DNA of 42,482 nt, taken from Ellagibacter isourolithinifaciens (GTDB lineage: Bacteria; Actinomycetota; Coriobacteriia; Coriobacteriales; Eggerthellaceae). Position 1 is the stretch's first letter; each line of letters begins with the position of its first letter. Below, one piece after another: positions 26,511 through 34,559 of the stretch. The DNA is taken from contig NZ_WAJR01000019.1 of NCBI RefSeq assembly GCF_008831035.1, positions 1-42,482 on the forward strand, written 5' to 3'. The notes under the pieces are model-generated. The model had not been told where the DNA came from. It saw only the letters and a program-made list of their open reading frames with translations, and did no database searches. The position numbers and the translations under genes are program-made.

Positions 26511-28907
26511 CTATTCCTCGACCTTGCGCACATCGCATGCGCAATCCCAAATCGTATCCCAGGCACCCGCCATGCCGCCGATGCCGCCGGTGCCGAACCC
26601 AGGCTGGAAACCGCCGATCGCTCGCACGCAACTGTCCCAATGTTTGGACACGTCGTTGAGGGTATAGTCGCTGCCGAGCGCTGGGATGAGCTCGGAGTAC
26701 ATGCCATCCTCGAACGCGTCATGGCGCCAACCGAACCAACACTGCACGGTTCCCGGGGGAATCTGCTGGTCGAGTTTCATCTCGATGGTCACATGCCCGC
26801 GCTCGTTGTAGATTTCCACCTTGTCGCCGTCTTTGATGCCTTCCGCCTGTGCGTCCGCCGGGTTCATGCGGCCCGTCGGATACCCGCCCGACAGATCGGC
26901 CATGACCGGGTCGTCGGTGAACATCGACTGCATGAAGAAGCGCTGGCGGCCGCTGAAGAAGTGATACCTCCCCTTCGCGGTTCCGTTCCCCAAGCTCATC
27001 GGCGTGGGAGCCTCAAGCGGCTCGCGATACGCGGCCATCTGCGCCCCGACGGGAAGCAGTCGCTCGCAGTAGAATTCAAGGCGCTTGGAGGGCGTGTTGA
27101 ACTGCAGCCCCATGAACGGATCCCAGTTCACCGGGGGCGTTGCCGCGCGCACGAGCTTCTCCTTCTTCAGGCGCTCGTAGGTGAGCGGCGGCTGGATCCC
27201 CGCGATCATCGGCCACTTCGACTGGATGCGCACCTCGATCCATTCCTCCGCCGTCTTATCAAAGTACTCGCCCAAGCCCACGCGCTTCGCAAGCTCGCTG
27301 TAGAGGAACGTGGGGTCGCGCGCCTCGCCCTGCGGCTCGATCGCCGGCTCCTGCAAGACGATGTGGTTGTACGCCGCCGACGCCACCAACTCATAGCGCT
27401 CGAACGGCATGCAGTCAGGCAGCACGTAGTCGGCATACTGGCCTGTGTCGGTCATCCAGATGTCCACGTCGACGATGAGCTCCATCTGCGGGAATATCTC
27501 GTCGATCCACAGACCGCGGTTCGGGCAGTTGTGCACCGGGTTGCCCGCGATCACCCAAAACGCTTTGATCGGGTACGGCTCCTGGCTTTTCACCTGGTTG
27601 ATGAACTCGTTTTGACGCAGCATCTTCGCCTTGTAGCCCTCGCGGCCAAGCGGCATGGTGATGGGCGTGTCGTTGAAGATCATCGGGAAGCCGGCCGGCA
27701 GCATCTCACTCGTGACGCCGGCGCCGGGGCGGCCCAAGTTGCCCGTCAGCATGCCGAGCAGATAGAACGAGCGGTAGCTTTCGCCCTGGTTCTGATAGCG
27801 AAGTCCCAGCGCGCCGAAGATGTAGGCATTCGGGGCTGCGACGTACTCGTCGGTAAGGCGCCTAACCACTTCGGGAGCGACGCCCGTGACGCCCTCCTGC
27901 CACTCGGGCGTATAGCTTGCCACATGCTCGCGCAGGCACGCGAACGCCGTCTTGCATGCCACGCCGCCGACTTCATGCACGCCGTCGAGTTCCATACGCG
28001 CCACAGGAGACGCCTGCTCACCCGGGGTCATGGGCGCCGCAGCTTCGGCGTCGGCATCCCACACCAGGTAGTTTCCTTCCGCATCGCGAAGGAACTCGCC
28101 CGTATCGTCGCGCACGAGGAACGGCGCCACCGTGTAGGACAAAAGGAAGTTCTCGTTGTAGCGCTTGTCCTGAATGATGAGGTTCGCCATGGTAAGGGAA
28201 AGGGCTGGGTCGGAGCCTGGCTTCACAGGGATAAACTCGTCGGCAAAGCCCGCCGTGCCGTCGAACAAAAGCCCGATATCGACGATCTTAGCGCCGTTCG
28301 AACGCGCCTCCACCAGGTGCTTTGCAATGCGCTGCTGATTTTCGATGGGATTGGCGCCCCACACAATGATGTAATCCGACGTATCGAAATTTGCCGGATC
28401 GGTCGTCATGTACTTGTAGAAATCGCCCATGTCGAAGAACGCCGCGTAGAACGGCCCGTTGTCGAGGCCGTACCCCTGAATGGGGTCGGTCGCGCCCCAA
28501 AGCCCCATGAACCGCGAGCTCAGCACAGCAGCAAGTCCCTGCGAGGGCGGCACCGACGCCACCACGTCCCACATGGCAAGCGACTCGGGGCCGTAATCGT
28601 CGCGCAATTGCAGAAGCTTCGCGGCGATTTCGTCGAGCGCCTGGTCCCAGCTGATTTCCTCCCACTTACCCTCGCCGCGCTCGCCCGCACGCTTCAGCGG
28701 ATGCAGCAGGCGCTTCGGATTGTACGGCTGACGGCACGACATAATGCCCTTTTGACAGATATAGCCCTCGTTCGCCTCCGCGCCAGTGTAGCTCGGCTTT
28801 TCGGTGCGCACGATCTTGCCGTCTTTGACGATCGTCTTGATCGCGCAGAATTCATGATCGCCCCACCCAGGACAACAGGTGTAGACGAACGACTCCCCTT
28901 GCGTCAT
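26511..28907 (-). CDS. Cytoplasmic DMSO-reductase-family molybdopterin oxidoreductase, substrate unknown
   Basis: Catalytic subunit with a bis-MGD Mo (or W) cofactor. Family features include VWGANPIENQ, GNLGRPGAGV, AGNPVHNCPN and a C-terminal MopB domain (GRMNPADAQAEGIKDGDKVEI). There is no twin-arginine signal. The N-terminal Fe-S motif is atypical: cysteines at 11, 12, 21 and 51 do not give CxxCxxxC. By position against FdhF (…VUHGP) the metal-ligand site reads LDNGP, so D149 is the likely protein ligand. I start at 28907 (AGGAG, 7 nt), giving 798 residues. Gut Eggerthellaceae relatives of this superfamily include catechol dehydroxylases; transhydroxylase and acetylene hydratase are also distant kin. 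The substrate cannot be named. Confidence 0.9.
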   Translation of the reverse strand: MTQGESFVYTCCPGWGDHEFCAIKTIVKDGKIVRTEKPSYTGAEANEGYICQKGIMSCRQPYNPKRLLHPLKRAGERGEGKWEEISWDQALDEIAAKLLQLRDDYGPESLAMWDVVASVPPSQGLAAVLSSRFMGLWGATDPIQGYGLDNGPFYAAFFDMGDFYKYMTTDPANFDTSDYIIVWGANPIENQQRIAKHLVEARSNGAKIVDIGLLFDGTAGFADEFIPVKPGSDPALSLTMANLIIQDKRYNENFLLSYTVAPFLVRDDTGEFLRDAEGNYLVWDADAEAAAPMTPGEQASPVARMELDGVHEVGGVACKTAFACLREHVASYTPEWQEGVTGVAPEVVRRLTDEYVAAPNAYIFGALGLRYQNQGESYRSFYLLGMLTGNLGRPGAGVTSEMLPAGFPMIFNDTPITMPLGREGYKAKMLRQNEFINQVKSQEPYPIKAFWVIAGNPVHNCPNRGLWIDEIFPQMELIVDVDIWMTDTGQYADYVLPDCMPFERYELVASAAYNHIVLQEPAIEPQGEARDPTFLYSELAKRVGLGEYFDKTAEEWIEVRIQSKWPMIAGIQPPLTYERLKKEKLVRAATPPVNWDPFMGLQFNTPSKRLEFYCERLLPVGAQMAAYREPLEAPTPMSLGNGTAKGRYHFFSGRQRFFMQSMFTDDPVMADLSGGYPTGRMNPADAQAEGIKDGDKVEIYNERGHVTIEMKLDQQIPPGTVQCWFGWRHDAFEDGMYSELIPALGSDYTLNDVSKHWDSCVRAIGGFQPGFGTGGIGGMAGAWDTIWDCACDVRKVEE

Positions 28908-28962
28908 GATTAGGCTCCTCTCGTTTTCTCCCTCTTGGCGACGCCCCATCCCAAATGCTCGA

Positions 28963-28984
28963 CGCAAGATGTACCCAACTTGCG
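28963..28984. promoter_or_regulatory. Dyad in the divergent moco/LysR promoter region
   Basis: CGCAAG (28963-28968) and CTTGCG (28979-28984) form a perfect dyad with a 10-bp centre. It lies between the divergent oxidoreductase and LysR genes, 56 bp from the former and 122 bp from the latter. LysR-type regulators commonly bind such interrupted dyads. The assignment is inferred from position. Confidence 0.4.
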
Positions 28985-29056
28985 GCAGGCAGAATAGACG
29001 GCTCTCATTCACCCTGGGCTCATTATGAAAAGGAATTACAGCAACCGAAAGAAGCC

Positions 29057-29062
29057 TATAAT
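29057..29062 (+). promoter_or_regulatory. -10 box of the LysR gene
   Basis: A perfect TATAAT lies 43 bp ahead of the LysR ATG. The -35 is unclear; TTACAG at 29036 has a 15-bp spacing. A weak -35 would fit an autoregulated or activated promoter. Confidence 0.4.
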
Positions 29063-29105
29063 TGTCTTTTATGCAACGTTTGGTTGTGCACGAGAGCGAG
29101 CACGC

Positions 29106-30059
29106 ATGAACATCGAGACAATCCGATACTTTGAAGAGGTCGCCCGGGCGGAATCCTTCTACGGTGCCGCAAAACGACTCGCCGTGTCCCAGCAGGGATT
29201 GAACAAGGCGATTACCTCGCTTGAGCGCGAGCTATCGACAAAGCTGCTCGAACGAAGCCGCAAAGGCGTCACGTTAACGCCAACGGGAAAGAGCTTTCTC
29301 GCGTTTGCGCAGAAGGTAACTGCGGACTACGGGGAGTTTCTCGATGCGCTTTACAACCCCGATGAGGAACAGAAACGGGAAGAAGACCCCTTCAATATCC
29401 ATGTCACGCATTACTCGGCGCAAATAGCCTCGGCGACGCAGGCGTACGTCGACCTGCTCGCGCAGTGCTCGTATATCGAGGAGCCTTTCGAGAAAATCGT
29501 CTCGCGCACATGCCTCTCGGACGGCACCGACCTCGGATTTGTCGACCTTCACGCCAACAGCGCGCTCGAGCTCATCGCGAGCACGGAGCTTGCGTTCGAC
29601 CCCGTCCTTCGCACGCAATTGGGAATCGTGTGCCATGCGGCGTCATCGTACGCCCGAAGAGAGTCCCTTCGTCGACGCGAGGTGGCGGGCGCACCCTGCG
29701 CGACAGACGCTTCACGAGAAGCGGCGCAGCAGATCGAGTGGCTGTTTCGCGATTATCCGCTGCGGAATGTGAGAATGAGCGTCGCAAGTCCGCGCATGCT
29801 CATCCGCTTCGTCCATTCGCGCGATGACGCTGTGGCTTTTTTTGACTCGTTCAGCTATCGCCTAGCGCTCGAAGACGCAGCCATGCCAACAGACGGCCTC
29901 GCCTTCGTTCCCCTATCGACCCCGGAATCGATGAGCTACGTGGGGTTTCTTTACCCCAAGCATATTCGCCAAAAGCCACGCGTGCGACACGCCGTGAGAT
30001 TGCTCAATCGGTATCTTAAGGAGAATCAAGCCGACTACCTGGCGCAATACCCCGTGTAG
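29106..30059 (+). CDS. LysR-family transcriptional regulator
   Basis: Probable ligand-responsive regulator of the divergent molybdopterin enzyme. Residues 1-65 are the winged HTH: NIETIRYFEEVA, AESFYGAAKRLAVSQQGLNKAI and LLERSRKGVTLTPTG are classical. The effector domain (about 90-300) is diverged and I cannot assign a ligand. I chose the ATG at 29106 because the HTH begins immediately after it; the ribosome binding site is weak (GAGAGCGAG). Length is 317 residues, typical of the family. Confidence 0.9.
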   Translation: MNIETIRYFEEVARAESFYGAAKRLAVSQQGLNKAITSLERELSTKLLERSRKGVTLTPTGKSFLAFAQKVTADYGEFLDALYNPDEEQKREEDPFNIHVTHYSAQIASATQAYVDLLAQCSYIEEPFEKIVSRTCLSDGTDLGFVDLHANSALELIASTELAFDPVLRTQLGIVCHAASSYARRESLRRREVAGAPCATDASREAAQQIEWLFRDYPLRNVRMSVASPRMLIRFVHSRDDAVAFFDSFSYRLALEDAAMPTDGLAFVPLSTPESMSYVGFLYPKHIRQKPRVRHAVRLLNRYLKENQADYLAQYPV

Positions 30060-30600
30060 AGGAAGCGTCACCCCCCGACCCGCCCTTTTCCCACTGACTT
30101 TCTTCTTAAAAAACAGGGTACGTGGCATTTTGGTTTGTGGTGCGTCAGAGGCATCACCGAAACCGCGTGCCGATGGTTCGTCATCCCGTGGCACATCAGG
30201 GGTATCGCCGAAGTCGTCACGCGCCCTCGAGAAACGGGTTGACTCGCCAACATCCAGAACGCCGTCTTTACGCCACCCTGCCTTTCCACCACCCTTCTTC
30301 TCGAAAAACAGAGCGCGGTGGACAATAATCGGCGATATGTGAGTCCTCGGGTCCGAAGGAAACCGTTCGCTCGCGTTTCTGCCGGCATTTCCCCAGGTTA
30401 GTTTTTTCAAAAGGAAGTTAGCCTTCCGACACTCCTCACATATCGGCGATTTATGTCCACGGCAAGCCGATTTCAAGAAAGAAAGAGGGACGACCGATTG
30501 GCATTAGCCGAAGCTTTGAGGAAGCAATCTTGTTCCATGGTGGACGAAGTCCAGAGGCAGGCTTCTTGAGCGCGCAATAGCAGCCGAGGACGAGAACTGC
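30060..30600. other. Non-coding accessory stretch with repeats
   Basis: No gene is supported in these 540 bp; the open frames are Arg/Ser-rich and lack start signals. Near 30089 lies a partial copy of the outer arm of the inverted-repeat element described at 30318 (TTCTTnnnAAAAACAG). A degenerate 19-bp direct repeat (30144 and 30195, 14 of 19 identical) and a complete element at 30318-30460 follow. The stretch reads as a landing site for several repeat insertions. Confidence 0.5.
30318..30460. mobile_element. MITE-like element 1: inverted 26-bp repeats
   Basis: A 26-bp sequence with core ATCGGCGATATGTGAG occurs at 30318-30343 and in inverse orientation at 30435-30460 (arms differ at a few positions). 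It encloses about 90 bp with a small internal hairpin. The same pair recurs at 32269-32422. Outer flanks of both are also alike (CCCTTCTTC/CTCTTTC). No transposase is present, so a non-autonomous element or a REP-type repeat is the best reading. Target duplications were not evident. Confidence 0.6.
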
Positions 30601-31593
30601 CTATTGCGAAATTCGCGACGCTTGCCGAGATGACCGCGAGCCGCCCACCGCGCAGTCGAGAAGCGCCCGCTGAGCCTTACGATTTACGCGCTCCATGCGC
30701 AATCGCACGCCAAGCCCCTTCGCCACCTGATATGCGAGTTGGTCCAATCCAGGAATGCTTGTCACCTGGCTCTTTGTAGCCGTGATAACCGTGAAGCCAA
30801 GGGACGAAAGGGCATTTCGCCGTCTCGCATCGTGCGCAATCTTCTGCGAACCAGTGTGAAACATGTCGCTATCGTACTCGACGCAAAGACTCGCTGTCGG
30901 CCATAGCAAATCGCACCTGAACTGCCGTCCGTATGCAACCCTCCAATCCCCCTTAGGAACTTCGACCGCTGCATTAAGCTGCGGCGACGGTAGTCCATAT
31001 CCTCCTTTCGCCTTCGGCATTGAAAGCAACATGGCAAGCGCTGACTCCATCGGCGAGGCGGACCCCGAAGAAACGAAACGCAGGGCATTTTCCGCCTTAT
31101 TTGCACCGAGAAGATTGCCCTGGGAAGAAACCGAAACCAACGCCGAGTGGGATACAAGTGGTGGCGCCGAAAAAAATCCCTGTTCAGAGTTCGAATCCAA
31201 GCGATAGCTGCCCGTTATCTCGTAACCCAGCAGGACCAGCTCAGCGAAATCGAGCTCGACCGCCGAGCGAGTAAATGCGAAAGCTGGCGAGCATGCATAC
31301 ACGTCGTCGCCCAAGAATACAAAAGCCTCGCTTGGGAGAGGCGATCCGAGTACACGACACTTGACGCCCTGGATTCGGCAGCGCTTCGACTGTTCGCTCA
31401 CGAGAAGGCGAGGCGAAACGAGGCTTGGGAACGATTCCCGGGCGCTCTTCAGGCTTGCCAGGTTCGGCGAACTTGCCGCAAACTCTCGAGCGTAACGTTT
31501 TGGCGCACCGACAGACGCCCCCGCTAAGTTCATCGCGCGGTAACAATCCAGTGCCGATATGCCATCGAAGAAGAGCGCCATGGGAAGCACCAT
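30601..31593 (-). CDS. DUF559/Vsr-like endonuclease-domain protein
   Basis: Uncharacterised 330-residue protein. The C-terminal third matches the DUF559 restriction-endonuclease-like fold: FRCDLLWP, LCVEYDSDMFH and HDARRRNALSSLGFTVI give the D, E-x-D and arginine positions of that family. The N-terminal part (SALDCYRAM...) resembles other large coriobacterial proteins related to AbiEi-type DNA-binding proteins, but I cannot support a specific domain. No Shine-Dalgarno is clear at the ATG at 31593 or at the in-frame ATG 12 bp later. It stands alone, flanked by two inverted-repeat elements and preceded by an array of TGCCAG half-sites. Defence or DNA repair are possible roles, unproven. Confidence 0.65.
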   Translation of the reverse strand: MVLPMALFFDGISALDCYRAMNLAGASVGAPKRYAREFAASSPNLASLKSARESFPSLVSPRLLVSEQSKRCRIQGVKCRVLGSPLPSEAFVFLGDDVYACSPAFAFTRSAVELDFAELVLLGYEITGSYRLDSNSEQGFFSAPPLVSHSALVSVSSQGNLLGANKAENALRFVSSGSASPMESALAMLLSMPKAKGGYGLPSPQLNAAVEVPKGDWRVAYGRQFRCDLLWPTASLCVEYDSDMFHTGSQKIAHDARRRNALSSLGFTVITATKSQVTSIPGLDQLAYQVAKGLGVRLRMERVNRKAQRALLDCAVGGSRSSRQASRISQ

Positions 31594-31650
31594 AACACGG
31601 GCACAGTGTGATTTCTAGTAATATTTTTTGGCTTTTACCTGGTGTTATAT

Positions 31651-31761
31651 TCTGCCAGATTCCAGTTAGGAATATGGCAATTGCCGCCGAATTTCCGTCG
31701 AGAATCTGCCAGATAATTGCCAGGAAACAGTAGATGGCATGCAGCAAATATGCCAGGAAAA
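31651..31761. promoter_or_regulatory. Array of TGCCAG half-sites upstream of the nuclease gene
   Basis: TGCCAG recurs at 31653, 31707, 31718 and 31751, twice as TCTGCCAGAT and twice as TGCCAGGAAA. Inverse TGGCA occurs at 31675 and 31735, the first inside the palindrome GGCAATTGCC (31676-31685). Six half-sites in 110 bp, 60-170 bp ahead of the nuclease gene in a locally AT-rich stretch, suggest a multi-site operator. Confidence 0.5.
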
Positions 31762-31799
31762 GAAGAAAACGCGGGGATTGTATGGCGGACGCTACAGGG

Positions 31800-32150
31800 G
31801 ATTTACAGGGGATGCCTAAGGAGCGGGCGTGGAACACGGGCTAGGGTATATGTAAGGGCAGCGCCGAGAAACGGGCTCGAGGAAGCCGAAGGAGCGGGAA
31901 AGGAAGCCGACTCGTGGGAGCCAAAATTGCGAGAGTGCGAAACGGGGCTGGGACATGGTGAAAGGGCGAGTGCTGGGACGAACCGAAGGAACCATACGCC
32001 GGACGGGGTCGGGACGAACCGAGAACGCGAGGGCTCGGAGCGGGCGCCGAGGGCGCGCGAAGAAGCAGAGACGAGAATCGTGGGCTGAAGGCAAGCCGAA
32101 AACGCGAGGGTGCGGAACAGGCGCTGGGATATATGAGCAGGTGGACACTA
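31800..32150. repeat. Purine-rich stretch of degenerate repeats, no gene
   Basis: The plus strand is almost entirely G and A with few T. A loose unit, G(C/A)GnGTGCGnAAC followed by GGnnCTGGG and ATATG, appears near 31819, 31929 and 32104, with partial copies near 31968 and 32028. Open frames through it have Arg/Glu-rich or Pro/Ser-rich composition expected from skewed DNA and no ribosome binding site. No coding function is supported. Confidence 0.5.
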
Positions 32151-32268
32151 GAGCGCGGACGAAGGAGCGGGCTGAAGGAGCAGGAGGAAAGCTGGTGTGG
32201 GGCTGTTTCGCCTTTTTGATAGGGCTCAAGCACGCGAACGCTACCCCCTCGCGAAAGACCACCCTCTC

Positions 32269-32422
32269 GTGGACAAAAATCGTCGATATGTGAGCCACTT
32301 TCGAGCTGACCGATCAAGAGGGTCGTGGCGTTTCCATAAAAGGCCACGTCACAACTTCTCACCTTTTGAACGCGTCTTCTTCTTAGAGTAGGAAGACTCA
32401 CATACCGGCGATTTTTGTCCGC
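32269..32422. mobile_element. MITE-like element 2: inverted 26-bp repeats
   Basis: The arms are 32269-32294 and inverse 32397-32422, with core ATCGnCG(A/G)TATGTGAG, and the similarity extends about 8 bp outward (CCCTCT on both sides). The 100-bp interior holds a hairpin (CGTGGC near 32330 with GCCACG near 32343). It is the same repeat as at 30318-30460, and the two elements flank the nuclease gene. Confidence 0.6.
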
Positions 32423-32550
32423 GAAAGAGGGATACCAGAGAAGATGGAGGCTGTTGGGCTGGTTGGGCCGGTTTGTTGGTTAGCTGGTTGGTGGCGAACC
32501 AGGGGGTTGGGGCCAAAGAGTCGAGAGGGTCGGGTGCCGAAGGCCTCGAG

Positions 32551-32610
32551 CCGCGCACCCGAAGGCCCCAAGCTACGCAACCGCGCACCCGAAAGCCCCA
32601 AGCGCCAGGC
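32551..32610. repeat. Two-copy 30-bp tandem repeat
   Basis: Units at 32551 and 32581 share CCGCGCACCCGAA and GCCCCAAGC, differing in the last few bases. A G/T-rich run (32450-32520) precedes them. They lie just past the stop of the LicB-like gene. Confidence 0.55.
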
Positions 32611-32630
32611 CACGCAAGCTCGCCCATCCC

Positions 32631-33590
32631 TTATGACGCGTCCTCGGGCAGAGGGGTCTTCTTGCGTCCGAAAAGCTCGTCCCAGTCGCATGCCGCAAGC
32701 ACCGTGCCCGCCATGATAACCAGGCAGCATACGATCTGCACGACAGTCGGCACGCTCCCCAAAAGCACGAGTCCGAACACGACAGCCCAAGCGGAGTACG
32801 TGATGTTGAGCGCCATGCAGCGCGCCGCGCCGATCGTTGCGATACCCTTGTAGTAGAACAAATACGACGCCGCACCCGCGAGGCCGGACAACACCACCAC
32901 GGCAGTGGAAATCGACGGCAGCGCACTCGCCGTAAACGCCCACGCGCCAAACGCCGGCAGCACCACCACAGCGTACACGATGGCAGACGTCGTCTCACGG
33001 ATCTGCAGCGCGGTCTCGTTGTCAACTGCGTCGTCGCGCATGCCCCAAGCGCACAGCACCGCCTCGCTGCCCCAACCGACGACGCACACGACCGCGCCGA
33101 CCAAGCCAAGCGCCGCGTTTCCGACCGATGAATCTCCCGAAGTGGCGTACCCCATCACCATGACGCCCGCGAGCGCGCAGGCAAGCGCAACGAGTTGGCG
33201 CGGCCTCATGCGTTCTTTCAACAGGACAAACGCCATGAACGTACCGAACGCAGGGTAAAACGCAGAGATGATCGCAGTGTAGCCTGCGCCAATGTTGTTG
33301 ATGGCGACCAGGTAGCCCGTCATGCCCAAAGGTCCGCCGAGAAGCGCGCCGAGCATAACCACCTTGCCGCTTCGGGTCTTTAGGGCCCGAAGCGTGTCGC
33401 CAAGGCGCCGGCGCACACCCATGTAGAGGAAAAGCCAGATAGCGCATGCCGCATCGTGCATGAATGCGCTCGCAATCGCCGCGAAGGCAATAGCCTCGGG
33501 CGTGCCGATGAACGCGCCCATCGTGAGGGCTATTCCCAGGATGACGGTGTCCAAACCCCACAAAAAGCCGCTTGCAATGCCGAACCTCAT
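32631..33590 (-). CDS. licB: DMT/EamA-family transporter, LicB-like choline permease candidate
   Basis: Ten-helix drug/metabolite-type transporter of 319 residues with two EamA halves; the second begins near residue 150. On its own the family says little. Its ATG overlaps the stop of the LicA-type choline kinase by 4 bp (ATGA), and LicB of the Haemophilus and pneumococcal lic loci is a DMT choline permease, so choline uptake is the natural inference. The C terminus ends in a short charged tail. It is the last gene of the locus, followed by repeat-rich DNA. Confidence 0.78.
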   Translation of the reverse strand: MRFGIASGFLWGLDTVILGIALTMGAFIGTPEAIAFAAIASAFMHDAACAIWLFLYMGVRRRLGDTLRALKTRSGKVVMLGALLGGPLGMTGYLVAINNIGAGYTAIISAFYPAFGTFMAFVLLKERMRPRQLVALACALAGVMVMGYATSGDSSVGNAALGLVGAVVCVVGWGSEAVLCAWGMRDDAVDNETALQIRETTSAIVYAVVVLPAFGAWAFTASALPSISTAVVVLSGLAGAASYLFYYKGIATIGAARCMALNITYSAWAVVFGLVLLGSVPTVVQIVCCLVIMAGTVLAACDWDELFGRKKTPLPEDAS

Positions 33591-34525
33591 GCGATTCCCC
33601 TCTCCTCTTGCTGAGCAATTCCCTCATAACCCGAGATCACGCGGTCAAAATAGCGCACTGCATAGCTGAGATAGATTTCCTTCCACTCACCCGCGTTCCC
33701 TCCGACGGCTTCCTTGTAGAGCGACCACAGATACCAGCACCAGCCAGCGAGCGCTACGAACGCGAAGTTATGGCAGCGCTCGGCAAACGTGGGAATGCGC
33801 CCGAAGTACGCTGCAAGCGCTGCATCGGCCTCGGATTCGGAAAGCTTGCAGCACACGGTGAAGGTACCGAAATCGTGCGCGTAATCGGACATGCCCGCGT
33901 ACTCCCAATCGATAAGGTGCATGCGGTCGGATCGGTCGATGAGGATGTTCAGGTTGAAGAAGTCGTTGTGCGTGATGCACACGGGCGCCCCGTCAGCGTG
34001 CGCGAAGGCGGCGACGCAATCCGCCTTTGCGGCAAGCTCGTCATAACCAGGCACCTCAATCGGCCCCAGCTCGCGCAAAAGCGCGTCGTAGCGCTTCCCC
34101 TCTTCGTAGAAGTCGAACGTGCGGGCAAGGCGCGCGCCGCTTTCGTGAAGTGTGCGAGCCATGCGCATCGCGCAAGCGACCTGCTCGGCATCGCGCGCAT
34201 CGAGCTCGCGGCAGTCCACGAGAAAGCGGGAAAGCTTCCAGCCCTGCTTGACGTCCTCGTAGATGAAGGTACCGTCGAGCCCGATCGAGCGCGCGAGCTT
34301 CAGCGCCTCGACCTCAGCCTCGCGATCGACGAGGTCCTCGGTGCCCACGCCCGGCTGCCGATACACATATTCGCCCTCTGGCGTGGTGAAATGCCACGAC
34401 TCGTTTGTCAGGCCCTGCTTGAGCGGCCAGATATCGGTGATCTCGTCGCGCGAGACTTCCAGCACCGATGAGATGTGCGCGTATGCGCACGAGGGCAGCA
34501 TGCCCTGTTCTTGTTCTATACCCAC
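33587..34525 (-). CDS. licA: LicA-type choline kinase
   Basis: Phosphorylates choline taken up from outside. The APH/choline-kinase fold is shown by GLTNESWHF near the N terminus, the catalytic THNDFFNLNIL and the metal-binding HLIDWEYAGMSDYAHD. Start is the GTG at 34525, preceded by GGGGAG at 5 nt; no ATG fits better. Length is 312 residues. The kinase part of the fused protein encoded just upstream (34782-36563) is a clear paralogue (same QPGVGT/HPGVGT and WKLSRF/WKISRF patterns), so the locus has two choline-kinase domains. Confidence 0.88.
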   Translation of the reverse strand: MGIEQEQGMLPSCAYAHISSVLEVSRDEITDIWPLKQGLTNESWHFTTPEGEYVYRQPGVGTEDLVDREAEVEALKLARSIGLDGTFIYEDVKQGWKLSRFLVDCRELDARDAEQVACAMRMARTLHESGARLARTFDFYEEGKRYDALLRELGPIEVPGYDELAAKADCVAAFAHADGAPVCITHNDFFNLNILIDRSDRMHLIDWEYAGMSDYAHDFGTFTVCCKLSESEADAALAAYFGRIPTFAERCHNFAFVALAGWCWYLWSLYKEAVGGNAGEWKEIYLSYAVRYFDRVISGYEGIAQQEERGIA

Positions 34526-34559
34526 TTGTTCTCCCCAGACTCAGTAGGTTACTTACTTG

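Noticed and set aside
26328-28913. 861-codon plus-strand frame opposite the molybdopterin gene
   Set aside because: High-GC antisense frame rich in Arg, His and Leu without motifs; the minus-strand gene has a clear family match and ribosome binding site.
29913-30476. 187-codon minus-strand frame over the LysR 3' end and the repeat region
   Set aside because: Its product repeats (LFFEKKGGGK, LFFKKKVSGK) because the DNA contains repeat arms; no start signal and it overlaps a real gene.
31717-32088. 123-codon plus-strand frame starting within the TGCCAG array
   Set aside because: Arg/Glu/Gly-rich product of skewed DNA with no family resemblance.
31841-32401. 186-codon Ser/Pro/Arg-rich minus-strand frame
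   Set aside because: Composition follows from the purine-rich opposite strand; no motif, no ribosome binding site and it crosses an inverted-repeat arm.
30318-32422. CRISPR-like repeats
   Set aside because: Four copies in alternating orientation with unequal spacing do not form a direct-repeat array, and no cas genes are present.
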